A stretch of DNA of 64,000 nt, taken from the NCBI RefSeq assembly GCF_002752355.1, contig NZ_MRAV01000008.1, forward strand, positions 186,001 through 250,000, written 5' to 3'. The notes under the pieces were generated by a model. That model did not search any database. It had not been told where the DNA came from and worked only from the letters and a program-made list of their open reading frames with translations. The DNA is from Leucobacter sp. OLIS6. Lineage in GTDB: Bacteria; Actinomycetota; Actinomycetes; Actinomycetales; Microbacteriaceae. The position numbers were made by a program, and so were the translations under genes. The first letter of the stretch is position 1. Every line of letters begins with the position of its first letter. Below, in pieces: positions 52,194-59,484 of the stretch.

Positions 52194-53597
52194 ATGCGAT
52201 CGACCACCGGTATCCGGACACGGCGGATCCTCGCGTCCGCGGCCGCGATCCTCGCCGCCGTCTCGCTCGCAGGGTGCGGCTCGGTGGACGCCGGAACCGC
52301 GGGCCGGCAGGCGACCGAGCGCGAGTTCCGGAGCGATCCCGCGGTCGAGTCCGTTGATCTCACGAGCCTGAACACCCTGCCCTGGATCGGGTCCGTCGAC
52401 GGCACGGTCACCGCCAAGCCCGGTCTGAGCGACGACGAACTCTCCGCGCTCGTGGACCGCATCGGCGCGTTCGAGAGCGAGAAGCGCGGCGGCGCGAGCG
52501 TGAGCCTGAAGGTCGCGGCCGATACCGTGACGCTGCGCGTGCTCCCGGATCGGGCTCGGAACGCACGGTTCGTCGCCGCGGCGAACGAGCTGCGGACCGA
52601 CACGGGGATCGTGTCGGCGGAGCTCGAAGTGCGGTCCGGCGACGGATCGAAGCTCACCGCACGTACCTCGACCGCCGAGCGTGCATTCGCGCTCGCCATG
52701 GAGACGCCGGGCCCGCTCCGGGAGCGCGCGAGCGAGACCCCGGTCGAGCTCGATGTCTCCTCGGTCGACGGCGTATCGCTCGAAGGCGACCAGGGCGGGA
52801 CCTGGATCGCCGACGCCCAGCGGGTGTGGGCGACGGTCGGCCTGCGGGCTCGTGTCACCGTGCTGGAGGCAACCCCCGAGGCCCTGGACCTGCAGGTGGC
52901 CGAGGAAGCGGACGTGGCCGCGGCGCGTGCGGCCGCGGAGGCGGCGCTCGGACACCGACCGATGGCGCTCACCGTCGAGAGCCGATCCCTGCAGCTCCGA
53001 GACGGGGCGAGCGGGGACACCACCCGGGTGACGCTCGCGAAACTGCCCGCCGAGACGCGGAAGGTCATCGACTTCGTCTGGACCGACGATGCGGTGCTCC
53101 AGCTGCATCTGAAACCGGGCACCGCGCTCGCTCCCGTCGCCACGGCGCTCCTCGCGGTGCCCGAGGCCTCCGGCTTCCGGACGCTCGCGCTGATGATCGA
53201 CGGTCGCGATCTCGGTTCCGGCGGCTCCGGGGCGCCGATCGGGGTCTTCGCCGAACCTGCCGATCTCGTGCCGCGCGCCACCGGTGTCGACCGACTGCTG
53301 GCCACAGGGACCGTCGCGGGCACCGATACCGCGCGGAAGCGCATCGACGTGATGCTCCTCGAGAATGCGGGACCAAAGGAACGCGCCGCGCTCGCTCCGG
53401 TGCTCAAGTCCTTCGCTCAGCCGGCGGACTGGGTGTGCGTGAAAGGCGGGGAACCCGCGGTGCGCACGCTGTGCGTCACCGCGGCGGAGCGCATCTCGAT
53501 GAGCGATGTCGAGGAGGCCTATCGGTCTCAGGCGGAGGATTTCCTCGCCCGCTGGAATGCGGCTCCGTCGCTCGGGACCGCCCCCACTGCGGAGTAG
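52194..53597 (+). CDS. Putative lipoprotein of unknown function
   Basis: 467 residues that I do not recognise. The signal peptide (RTRRILASAAAILAAVSLAGC, Cys about 26) has a clean lipobox, so the protein is probably lipid-anchored outside the membrane. The mature part is a series of short alpha/beta units (about 75 residues each) of alternating Val/Leu-rich strands and Ala-rich helices, such as SLKVAADTVTLRVLPDRARNARFVAAANEL and DLQVAEEADVAAARAAAEAALG, suggesting tandem ferredoxin-like domains. Two cysteines near the C-terminus (WVCVKGG and RTLCVTAA) could form a disulfide, which is notable given the oxidoreductase genes just downstream. Confidence 0.6.
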   Translation: MRSTTGIRTRRILASAAAILAAVSLAGCGSVDAGTAGRQATEREFRSDPAVESVDLTSLNTLPWIGSVDGTVTAKPGLSDDELSALVDRIGAFESEKRGGASVSLKVAADTVTLRVLPDRARNARFVAAANELRTDTGIVSAELEVRSGDGSKLTARTSTAERAFALAMETPGPLRERASETPVELDVSSVDGVSLEGDQGGTWIADAQRVWATVGLRARVTVLEATPEALDLQVAEEADVAAARAAAEAALGHRPMALTVESRSLQLRDGASGDTTRVTLAKLPAETRKVIDFVWTDDAVLQLHLKPGTALAPVATALLAVPEASGFRTLALMIDGRDLGSGGSGAPIGVFAEPADLVPRATGVDRLLATGTVAGTDTARKRIDVMLLENAGPKERAALAPVLKSFAQPADWVCVKGGEPAVRTLCVTAAERISMSDVEEAYRSQAEDFLARWNAAPSLGTAPTAE

Positions 53598-53636
53598 CCG
53601 GGGAATGCCCGGGATCCCGGCGGTGTTCCACACGGT

Positions 53637-54371
53637 ATGACCGCGTCGCAGCCTGATTCGGGTCCCCGCTCCGCCGCAGCGGCCCCGGGGATCACGGCGG
53701 ACGTGTGGTTCGACACCCGATGCCCCTGGTGCTTCATCGGCAAGCGCCGCTTCGAACGCGCGGTCGCGGGTTTCCGCGCGGACCACCCCGACGTGCCCGT
53801 CGCCGTGCGGCACCGCAGCTTCGAACTCGCGCCCGGCATCGCCGACCGCTACTCCGGGACCGAGAGCGACTATCTGCGCCAGTACGAGGGGGTACCCGAC
53901 CACCACTCGGCGCGCATGCTGCCCGAGCTCGAGCGGTTCGCGGCCGACGCCGGGATCGAGATGCGCTTCGACGGCCTGCCCCTCGTCAACACCCGCAGGG
54001 CGCACCGGGTGTTCCAGCTCGGCGCCGCCCGCGGCATCGGCGAGGAGGTGCTCGACCGCCTCTTCGTCGGCTACTTCACCGAACACCGTGACCTTGCGGA
54101 CCCCGGCACGCTCGGGGCGCTCGCCGCGGAGGCCGGGCTCGACGCGGCCGATGCGCGCGCGGCCGCGGACGATCCCGAGTGGGACGCCGTGGTCGATCTC
54201 GAGCAGCGCCGGGCAGGAATGCTCGGGATCCAGGGCACGCCCTACTACTTGCTGAACGCCCGGTTCGCGATCCCCGGGGCGACGGGCGAGCCCGAGTTCC
54301 GGAGCGCCCTCGAGACGGTGCTCGCGAAGATCGCGCCGGGACTCCCGGATTCGTCGGCTTCGCGGGAATAG
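53637..54371 (+). CDS. DsbA-family oxidoreductase, FrnE type (copy 1)
   Basis: 244 residues, thioredoxin fold with a helical insertion. Active site CPWC in FDTRCPWCFIGKRRFERA (about 30-33), the FrnE motif SFELAPGIADRYSG, NTRRAHRVFQLGAARG, and the cis-proline loop GIQGTPYYLLNARFAIPGA. There is no signal peptide, so it works in the cytoplasm. CPWC is the only cysteine pair; the C-terminal Cys motif described in Deinococcus FrnE is absent. It is followed after 28 bases by a paralogue. Confidence 0.9.
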   Translation: MTASQPDSGPRSAAAAPGITADVWFDTRCPWCFIGKRRFERAVAGFRADHPDVPVAVRHRSFELAPGIADRYSGTESDYLRQYEGVPDHHSARMLPELERFAADAGIEMRFDGLPLVNTRRAHRVFQLGAARGIGEEVLDRLFVGYFTEHRDLADPGTLGALAAEAGLDAADARAAADDPEWDAVVDLEQRRAGMLGIQGTPYYLLNARFAIPGATGEPEFRSALETVLAKIAPGLPDSSASRE

Positions 54372-54399
54372 TCGAGCGCCGGGGCATGCTGTACCCGTC

Positions 54400-55119
54400 G
54401 TGAATGAAACGATCCGCGTCGACGTCTGGTCCGATATCGCCTGTCCGTGGTGCTTCCTCGGCAAGCACCGGTTCGCCCGAGGGCTCGAAGCCTTCGCCGA
54501 GGCGAACCCGGGAGTACGGGTCGACGTGGAGCACCACAGCTACGAGCTCGCCCCGGACACCCCCGAGGACTTCTCGGGCAGCGAGTACGACTTCCTCGCG
54601 AAGCACAAGGGCATGCCGATGCCGCGGGTCGAGGAGATGCTCGGCGAGATGACCAAGCTGGCGGCGAGCGAGGGGCTGACTTTCGACTTCGACCGCCTGC
54701 AGCACGTGAACACCCGGCGCGCGCACCGGATCCTGCACCTCGCGAAGGATCGCGGCGTGCAGTCCGACGTGCTCGAGCGGCTCTTCCGCGCCTACTTCTC
54801 CGAGGGGCTCGACCTCTCGGATCCCGATCGCCTCGCCGACCTCGCCGCCGAGGCCGGGCTCGATCGCGCCGAGGCGCGGGCTGCGCTCGACGATCCCGCC
54901 TACGGCGACGCCGTCGACAGCGACATCACCCGCGCTCGCATGCTGGGCGTGACCGGAGTACCCTTCTTCCTGTTCGACCAGAAGTACGCGGTTCCCGGCG
55001 CGCAGGGCGCCGAGGTCTTCACCGATGTGCTGGGACAGGTCCTGCAGCTGGGCCGCAGCGGCGACGGTGCGGGCGAGAACGGTTCCGATGGTTCGACGGA
55101 CGAAGGGGAAGCGCGATGA
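54400..55119 (+). CDS. DsbA-family oxidoreductase, FrnE type (copy 2)
   Basis: 239 residues, clearly paralogous to the preceding protein: WSDIACPWCFLGKHRFARGLEAF, HHSYELAPDTPEDFSGSEYDFLAKHKGMP, VNTRRAHRILHLAKDRG, cis-proline GVTGVPFFLFDQKYAVPGAQG. CPWC (about 15-18) is again the only cysteine pair. A 20-residue Gly/Ser/Asp/Glu tail follows the fold. GTG at 54400 starts two residues before the first strand. Its stop overlaps the ATG of the small cysteine-rich protein (ATGA), so both are made together. Confidence 0.9.
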   Translation: MNETIRVDVWSDIACPWCFLGKHRFARGLEAFAEANPGVRVDVEHHSYELAPDTPEDFSGSEYDFLAKHKGMPMPRVEEMLGEMTKLAASEGLTFDFDRLQHVNTRRAHRILHLAKDRGVQSDVLERLFRAYFSEGLDLSDPDRLADLAAEAGLDRAEARAALDDPAYGDAVDSDITRARMLGVTGVPFFLFDQKYAVPGAQGAEVFTDVLGQVLQLGRSGDGAGENGSDGSTDEGEAR

Positions 55120-55310
55120 GCGACACCACCAAGGAGACGGCACTGAGCGACGAGGCGGCCTCGGCCGTGATCGCGGCGGACGCGGTGTTCGAGAGCGGTT
55201 TCGGCGCGGCCGGATTCGCCGATGCCGAATCGCGGGAGATCCTGAACCTGCTCGGTGACGACGCCGCGGCGGGCGGGTCCTGCTGCGGCGGGTCCTGCTG
55301 CTCCGTCTGA
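55116..55310 (+). CDS. Small acidic protein with C-terminal CC-x3-CC motif
   Basis: 64 residues. The first 50 are acidic and Ala-rich (predicted helical: SDEAASAVIAADAVFES, then SREILNLLGDD), and the end is AAAGGSCCGGSCCSV with two Cys-Cys pairs spaced by three residues. No signal peptide. ATG at 55116 overlaps the stop of the FrnE-type oxidoreductase. I do not recognise the family. It may be a redox partner or tail supplied in trans to FrnE, a soft-metal binder, or less likely a modified-peptide precursor; no modification enzyme is nearby. Confidence 0.7.
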   Translation: MSDTTKETALSDEAASAVIAADAVFESGFGAAGFADAESREILNLLGDDAAAGGSCCGGSCCSV

Positions 55311-55536
55311 GGCGCGACACGCACCTGTTCGACACGCGGGCGGTTCCGCCGTCCGTCGATCAGGTGTGCCCGCGACTCGGGACGGGGCCCGCGGCGACCG
55401 GGCGCGCGTCATAACACGACTTCTTCGAACGCTGTTCAGTGCTTCCCAAGGTCCGGTTCCTAGCGTTCTCGGCACGGGGCGAACGTCCCGCGCCGCGGCC
55501 ACCGCGGTGTCCTGCCACGAAGGAACCACTCCTCTC
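55311..55536 (+). other. Intergenic region before doxX
   Basis: 226 bases without a gene. TAGCGT near 55461-55466 is a -10 candidate without a convincing -35; GAAGGA at 55519-55524 serves doxX. No strong hairpin was seen after the small cysteine protein, so read-through into doxX is possible. Confidence 0.35.
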
Positions 55537-55968
55537 ATGACGAACACCAAACGACCCACCGCAGACGCCGGACTCCTCGTACTGCGCATCGTCGCCGGCG
55601 GTGTCTTCGCCGCCCACGGCGCGCAGAAGATCTTCGAATACACCATCCCCGGAACCGTCGACGCGTTCGCCGGCATGGGGGCTCCGCTGCCGGCGCTCAT
55701 CGCGCCGCTCATCGCCTTCCTCGAACTGATCGGCGGCGTACTGCTGATCCTCGGCCTGCTCACCCGGCCGGTCGCGCTGCTGCTGGCGCTCGATATGCTC
55801 GGCGCGCTGGTGCTCGTGCACCTGTCGGCCGGCCTCTGGGTCGGCGAGGGCGGTTACGAGTTCGTCGCCGTGCTGGGCGCCGCGGCGCTCGCGCTCGCCC
55901 TCACCGGGGCCGGCCGTTTCGCGCTCGACCCGGCGGTGCTGCGCGGCAAGGCCGCGGTCTTCGCCTGA
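55537..55968 (+). CDS. DoxX-family membrane protein
   Basis: 143 residues with four membrane segments (about 12-30, 52-75, 78-97, 108-124). Family features are LLVLRIVAGGVFAAHGAQKIF, FAGMGAPLPALIAPLIAFLELIGGVLLILGLLTRPVALLL and the C-terminal GRFALDPAVL. DoxX proteins are quinone-linked or form oxidoreductase complexes, as with SodA and SseA in Mycobacterium tuberculosis. ATG at 55537 has GAAGGA upstream. Confidence 0.9.
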   Translation: MTNTKRPTADAGLLVLRIVAGGVFAAHGAQKIFEYTIPGTVDAFAGMGAPLPALIAPLIAFLELIGGVLLILGLLTRPVALLLALDMLGALVLVHLSAGLWVGEGGYEFVAVLGAAALALALTGAGRFALDPAVLRGKAAVFA

Positions 55969-55974
55969 TCCGAG

Positions 55975-56020
55975 GATCCCGGCCGGCGCTCGATGGGGGC
56001 CTCGAACGCCGGCCGGGATC
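55975..56020. terminator. Bidirectional terminator between doxX and the DoxX-like gene
   Basis: Perfect 14-bp stem (55975-55988 with 56007-56020), 18-base loop with a CTCGA/TCGAG sub-stem. Its right arm includes two bases of the stop codon of the convergent gene (56019-56021). Confidence 0.8.
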
Positions 56021-56540
56021 AGCCCTCGACGGTCGTCACGACCGCCGAGGGCGTCAGTGCCTCGACCGCGAGCAGCAGCAGCGAGAGCACGAGCATCGCG
56101 GGATACTGGGCGATCAGCTGATCCGAGGTCCAGTAGAGCGCGAGCGTGCCGCCCGAAACCACGGCCGCGACGGCCGTGACCCGGCGCGACGACCGGGGTG
56201 CGACGCCTCGAACGCGGAGCAGACCGAGGAGTCCGCCGACCGCGAGCATCGCGAACGCGGCTCCCAGCAGCAGTTCGAGCATCGGGATCCCGATCCCGAA
56301 CACCGCGGGGATCCCGCGCATCAGCGCCCAGATCGGGGCGAACCATTCCGGCACCCGGGTGTTGCGCTCCGCGCCATCGGCGACGAGCAGGATGTCGGAC
56401 GTCCCGAATCCGGCGCGCACCTTGACGACGCCCTCGATCGTCCAGAGCACTGCGAGGACGCCCGCGATTACGACGGCCGCCGCCCGGCCGGCGGACGCGA
56501 GCACGGTCGGCCTCCGCGCGGAGGCGGCGGCCCCGATCAT
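56019..56540 (-). CDS. DoxX-like four-helix membrane protein
   Basis: 173 residues with four hydrophobic segments (about 18-37, 68-108 as two, 121-138, 144-162). The pattern VLWTIEGVVKVRAGF then WALMRGIPAVFGIGIPMLELLLGAAFAMLAVGGLLGLL resembles DoxX/MauE-type proteins, though weakly. ATG at 56540 overlaps the stop of the DM13 lipoprotein gene, so the pair form a membrane-anchored unit. Confidence 0.6.
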   Translation of the reverse strand: MIGAAASARRPTVLASAGRAAAVVIAGVLAVLWTIEGVVKVRAGFGTSDILLVADGAERNTRVPEWFAPIWALMRGIPAVFGIGIPMLELLLGAAFAMLAVGGLLGLLRVRGVAPRSSRRVTAVAAVVSGGTLALYWTSDQLIAQYPAMLVLSLLLLAVEALTPSAVVTTVEG

Positions 56541-57010
56541 GCGAGCTTCGCCGCTCCGAACACGGCCTTCGCCTTGTCGCAGTGGATCACGACGTCGGTG
56601 TACTCGGACAGGTCGACGCCCGAGAGGGTGAACTTCTGCGCGGCCGCGTCGAACTTGATGGCATCGATCCGCATGCCGGCTTCGACGGCGGCCTCGTCGG
56701 TGCCGCGGGTCAGATAGACGTGCAGATCGGGTCCTTCGTCCGAGGAGAACCCGCTGAGGGCGAGCTCGGTGCCGGTGACTTCGACCGTGCCCGCGACCTG
56801 CTTGCCGTTCAGGCCGGTGAACGAGCCGGACTTCCGCATCGTCGCGGAATCGCTCGAGGCGCTCGGCGTGCTCGATTGGCTGGAGCTCGTGCTCGGCTTC
56901 GCGTCGCCGGACGACATGGAGTCCTTCGACCCGCTGCTGCAGGCGCTCAGCGAAACGGCGAGTGCCGCGGCCGAGAGGACGGTGAGTGAGGCGGTGACGA
57001 TCCTGCGCAT
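56537..57010 (-). CDS. DM13-domain lipoprotein
   Basis: 157 residues: lipoprotein signal peptide with lipobox LSAC (Cys about 24), a Ser/Thr-rich linker to about residue 58, then a DM13-type domain (SGSFTGLNGKQVAGTVEVTGTELALSGFSSDEGPDLHVYLTRGTDE, and YTDVVIHCDKAKAVFGAAKL with the family's conserved late cysteine). DM13 domains are proposed electron-transfer modules. Divergent from the response regulator gene and coupled to the DoxX-like protein. Confidence 0.82.
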   Translation of the reverse strand: MRRIVTASLTVLSAAALAVSLSACSSGSKDSMSSGDAKPSTSSSQSSTPSASSDSATMRKSGSFTGLNGKQVAGTVEVTGTELALSGFSSDEGPDLHVYLTRGTDEAAVEAGMRIDAIKFDAAAQKFTLSGVDLSEYTDVVIHCDKAKAVFGAAKLA

Positions 57011-57140
57011 GATGCGCTCCCATCTGTTCGACGAGTCCGCCGGTGCCGACGGACGCCTTCGACGCTAGGCAGCGGATTCGCTCGCGTGGCCGGATGTTTC
57101 CGAGCCGTAAGGAACCGGGTCGGCGCTCACCCGGCGGAGG

Positions 57141-57146
57141 TAGGGT
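57141..57146 (+). promoter_or_regulatory. Predicted -10 element for the first two-component operon
   Basis: TAGGGT six bases before an ATG at 57153 that opens a 12-codon frame; the response regulator ATG is 35 bases further on. Confidence 0.5.
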
Positions 57147-57152
57147 CGGGCC

Positions 57153-57191
57153 ATGGAGGCCGCAGGATCCGGAGGGAGGCGACGCCCATGA
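57153..57191 (+). CDS. Leaderless mini-cistron (12 codons) coupled to response regulator gene
   Basis: ATG GAG GCC GCA ... CCA TGA encodes MEAAGSGGRRRP. Its ATG is at leaderless distance from TAGGGT. The ribosome binding site of the regulator (GGAGGGAGG) lies within it, and its TGA overlaps the regulator ATG (57188-57191). This repeats the arrangement at 29586-29609. Confidence 0.45.
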   Translation: MEAAGSGGRRRP

Positions 57192-57949
57192 GCGAACCGT
57201 CGCAGCACGAACCGCAGCGCGGCGCGGGCCCGGAAGAGGTGCGCGTCGAGCTGGTCGAGGACGATCCCACGGTGCGCGGAGCGGTCGAGCAGTACCTCGG
57301 GGCGCACGGGTACCGGGTGCGAGCCCACGCGAACGGGATCGCCGCCCGGACGTCGATCCTCTCCGCGCCGGCTGGCGAGCGGGCCGACGTGCTCGTGATC
57401 GACCGGATGCTCCCCGGCCTGAGCGGCGACGAGCTCGTCCGCGAGGTGCGTGCGCGCAGCCAGGTCCCGATCCTCATGCTGACCGCGCTCGCCGAGACGG
57501 AGGACCGGGTCGAGGGGCTCGAGCTCGGCGCGGACGACTACCTGGCGAAGCCCTTCTCGCTGCGCGAGCTGACCCTGCGCATCGGATCGCTCGCGCGGCG
57601 CTCGCGAACAGCGGCGGCAGCGGTCGATCGATTCGCGGTCGGCGACTTCGAGATCGACTCGGGGCAGCGCCGGGCTTGGGTCCGCGGCACGGAAGTGCTG
57701 CTGACCTCCCGCGAGTACGACCTGCTGCGCTTTCTCGTGCGGCATCCCGACCGGACCCTCGGTCGGGATCTGCTGATCTCGGAGGTCTGGGGCTGGAGCT
57801 TCGGCGACCCCTCGACGGTGACGGTGCACGTGCGCAGACTCCGCGAGAAGATCGAGCACGATCCGGCGGATCCTCGCTACCTCCGCACCGAGTGGGGTGC
57901 CGGGTACCGCTTCTCGGCGACGGGACGCGAGCCCGAGGCGGCGGTCTGA
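57188..57949 (+). CDS. OmpR/PhoB-family response regulator
   Basis: 253 residues. Receiver domain with acidic pocket ELVEDD, phospho-acceptor Asp72 (VLVIDRMLPGLSGDEL), Thr in LMLTALAE, and Lys121 (ADDYLAKPFS). The C-terminal winged helix is VGDFEIDSGQRRAWVRGTEVLLTSREYDLLRFLVRHPDRTLGRDLLISEVWGWSFGDPSTVTVHVRRLREKIE. Strong GGAGGGAGG upstream of ATG at 57188. The histidine kinase follows with a TGATG overlap. Possible targets include the divergent DM13 operon. Confidence 0.93.
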   Translation: MSEPSQHEPQRGAGPEEVRVELVEDDPTVRGAVEQYLGAHGYRVRAHANGIAARTSILSAPAGERADVLVIDRMLPGLSGDELVREVRARSQVPILMLTALAETEDRVEGLELGADDYLAKPFSLRELTLRIGSLARRSRTAAAAVDRFAVGDFEIDSGQRRAWVRGTEVLLTSREYDLLRFLVRHPDRTLGRDLLISEVWGWSFGDPSTVTVHVRRLREKIEHDPADPRYLRTEWGAGYRFSATGREPEAAV

Positions 57950-59190
57950 TGGGCGCCGGGATGATGCCGCTCGGACTCACGGATGTGCTCGTGATCGCGG
58001 GCACCGCGCTCGGCTGCGCGGTCGCGGTCGGGGCGCTCGCACTCATCGTGCTCCGACTGCTCCGCGGCCGACCGCTGTTCGTCCACTTCCTGATCGTGCC
58101 CTGCGCCGCGTTGCTCGCGACGACCGCGTCGGTGCTCGCGATCTCCGTCGAGATGTACCTGTCGCCGCACGACCTCACCGTGCTGGTCTGGGTGCTCGGG
58201 GTGTCGACCGTGTTCGGCGCGGGGCTCGCGTGGGCGCTGGCGCGGTTGGTGAAGCGGGGGTTCTCGCGGGCGACCGAATCGGCCCGCGCCATCGGCGACC
58301 CGCCGATGGGCGGTGGGTTCTCGGCTCCCTCAGAGGCTCCGGCCGGATCCGGGCTCATGCCGGGCGGCGAGCCGAGTGCGGTTCGTGCGGGGGCGGCCGA
58401 GGCCGCGGAGTTCGCCGAACTGACCCGGGAGCTCGCGGAGGTCTCCGCGCGCGTGCGCGATGCGCGGGCGGAGCTCGAACGCCTCGATTCGGCGCGGCGA
58501 CGGTTCTTCGCGTGGATCTCGCACGACCTGCGCACCCCGCTCACCGCGCTGCGCGCGATGTCGGAGGCGGCGGCCTCGACCGGGGCGTCCGCTGAGTACC
58601 GCCGATTCGCGGAGCGCGTCGGGGAGCAGGCCGTCTCGATGTCGAGACTCGTCGACGACCTGTTCGAGCTGTCGCGGCTCGGGGCGGGCACCCTCCGCCT
58701 GCAGACCGAGCAGATCGATCTGCTCGACGTCGTCTCCGACGCGGTGGCCGAGGTACGGGTCGCGGCCGCGCAGCGAGGGGTGCGGATCGTCGCACGCGAG
58801 ATCGCCGGGCAGGCGGTCTGGGCCGATCCGCATCAGCTCGGAAGGGTCGTCACGAACCTGCTCACGAACGCGGTACGGCACGCGCCGCAGGGCACGGCGG
58901 TGCTGATCTCCGTGTCGGCGCTGCCCGGGGAACGGGTCGTGCTCGGCGTGCTCGACCAGGGCGGAGGCGTCGCCGTCGAGGACCTGGACCGCATGTTCGA
59001 CGTCGGATGGCGGGCGAGCGCGTCGCGCGGCGGATCGGGCGATGCGGCGAGCGCCGCGATCGCTCCCGGATCCGGGCTCGGCCTCGCGATCGCGCGCGGG
59101 CTCGCGCGTGCGCACGGGGGCGACGTGACCGCGGAGCACACGGATGCCGGGTTCCGGGTGAGCGTGGAACTGCCGGTGCGGGCCGGGTGA
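57949..59190 (+). CDS. Two-component sensor histidine kinase
   Basis: 413 residues with two membrane helices near the N-terminus and a third shorter hydrophobic stretch (about 11-37, 42-68, 76-98) and only short external loops, so it may sense the membrane itself or a partner protein. A 60-residue linker and coiled coil (LTRELAEVSARVRDARAELERLDSARRRFF) lead to the H-box ISHDLRTPL (His192), N-box NLLTNAVRHAPQG, and the G-boxes DQGGGVAVEDLDRMFD and GSGLGLAIARGLARAHGG. Confidence 0.92.
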   Translation: MGAGMMPLGLTDVLVIAGTALGCAVAVGALALIVLRLLRGRPLFVHFLIVPCAALLATTASVLAISVEMYLSPHDLTVLVWVLGVSTVFGAGLAWALARLVKRGFSRATESARAIGDPPMGGGFSAPSEAPAGSGLMPGGEPSAVRAGAAEAAEFAELTRELAEVSARVRDARAELERLDSARRRFFAWISHDLRTPLTALRAMSEAAASTGASAEYRRFAERVGEQAVSMSRLVDDLFELSRLGAGTLRLQTEQIDLLDVVSDAVAEVRVAAAQRGVRIVAREIAGQAVWADPHQLGRVVTNLLTNAVRHAPQGTAVLISVSALPGERVVLGVLDQGGGVAVEDLDRMFDVGWRASASRGGSGDAASAAIAPGSGLGLAIARGLARAHGGDVTAEHTDAGFRVSVELPVRAG

Positions 59191-59484
59191 GGGGACAATC
59201 GAGTAGACGGATCGAAGTGTTCGATGCGCTCGCCGCTTCCTCTTGGGGTCGGGCAAATAGTCCTTTTGTGGGCGCAGGTGGATCTCCCTGCGCTGCCGAC
59301 CCGATCGCGTATCCGCTCAGCCGGATTTGAACGCTCAGCCGGATGAGTTCTGGCAGATTTGTCCGGCTGAGCGTTCAAATCCGGCCGAGCGAACGCGCAA
59401 GGGTGAAACGAACCTCATGGCGGTGCACTGCGCCGTGCCCGTCGCGGCCGGCGCCGGGGGAACGACGGCGCCGGCCGCGAGGTC
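59191..59484. other. Convergent intergenic region with repeats
   Basis: 294 bases between convergent genes. It holds a small hairpin (GCGCAGG 59272-59278 with CCTGCGC 59287-59293) and the large compound inverted repeat at 59314-59391. No gene is supported; open frames here are made by the repeat itself. Confidence 0.7.
59314..59391. repeat. Compound inverted repeat of four 12-mer copies
   Basis: Two 30-base arms (59314-59343 and 59362-59391) match at 29 of 30 positions around an 18-base spacer. Each arm is itself CGCTCAGCCGGA-TTTGAA-CGCTCAGCCGGA, so the 12-mer occurs twice direct and twice inverted, one copy with a single change. It could be a bidirectional terminator, a REP/BIME-like element or a protein-binding site. 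Confidence 0.85.
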
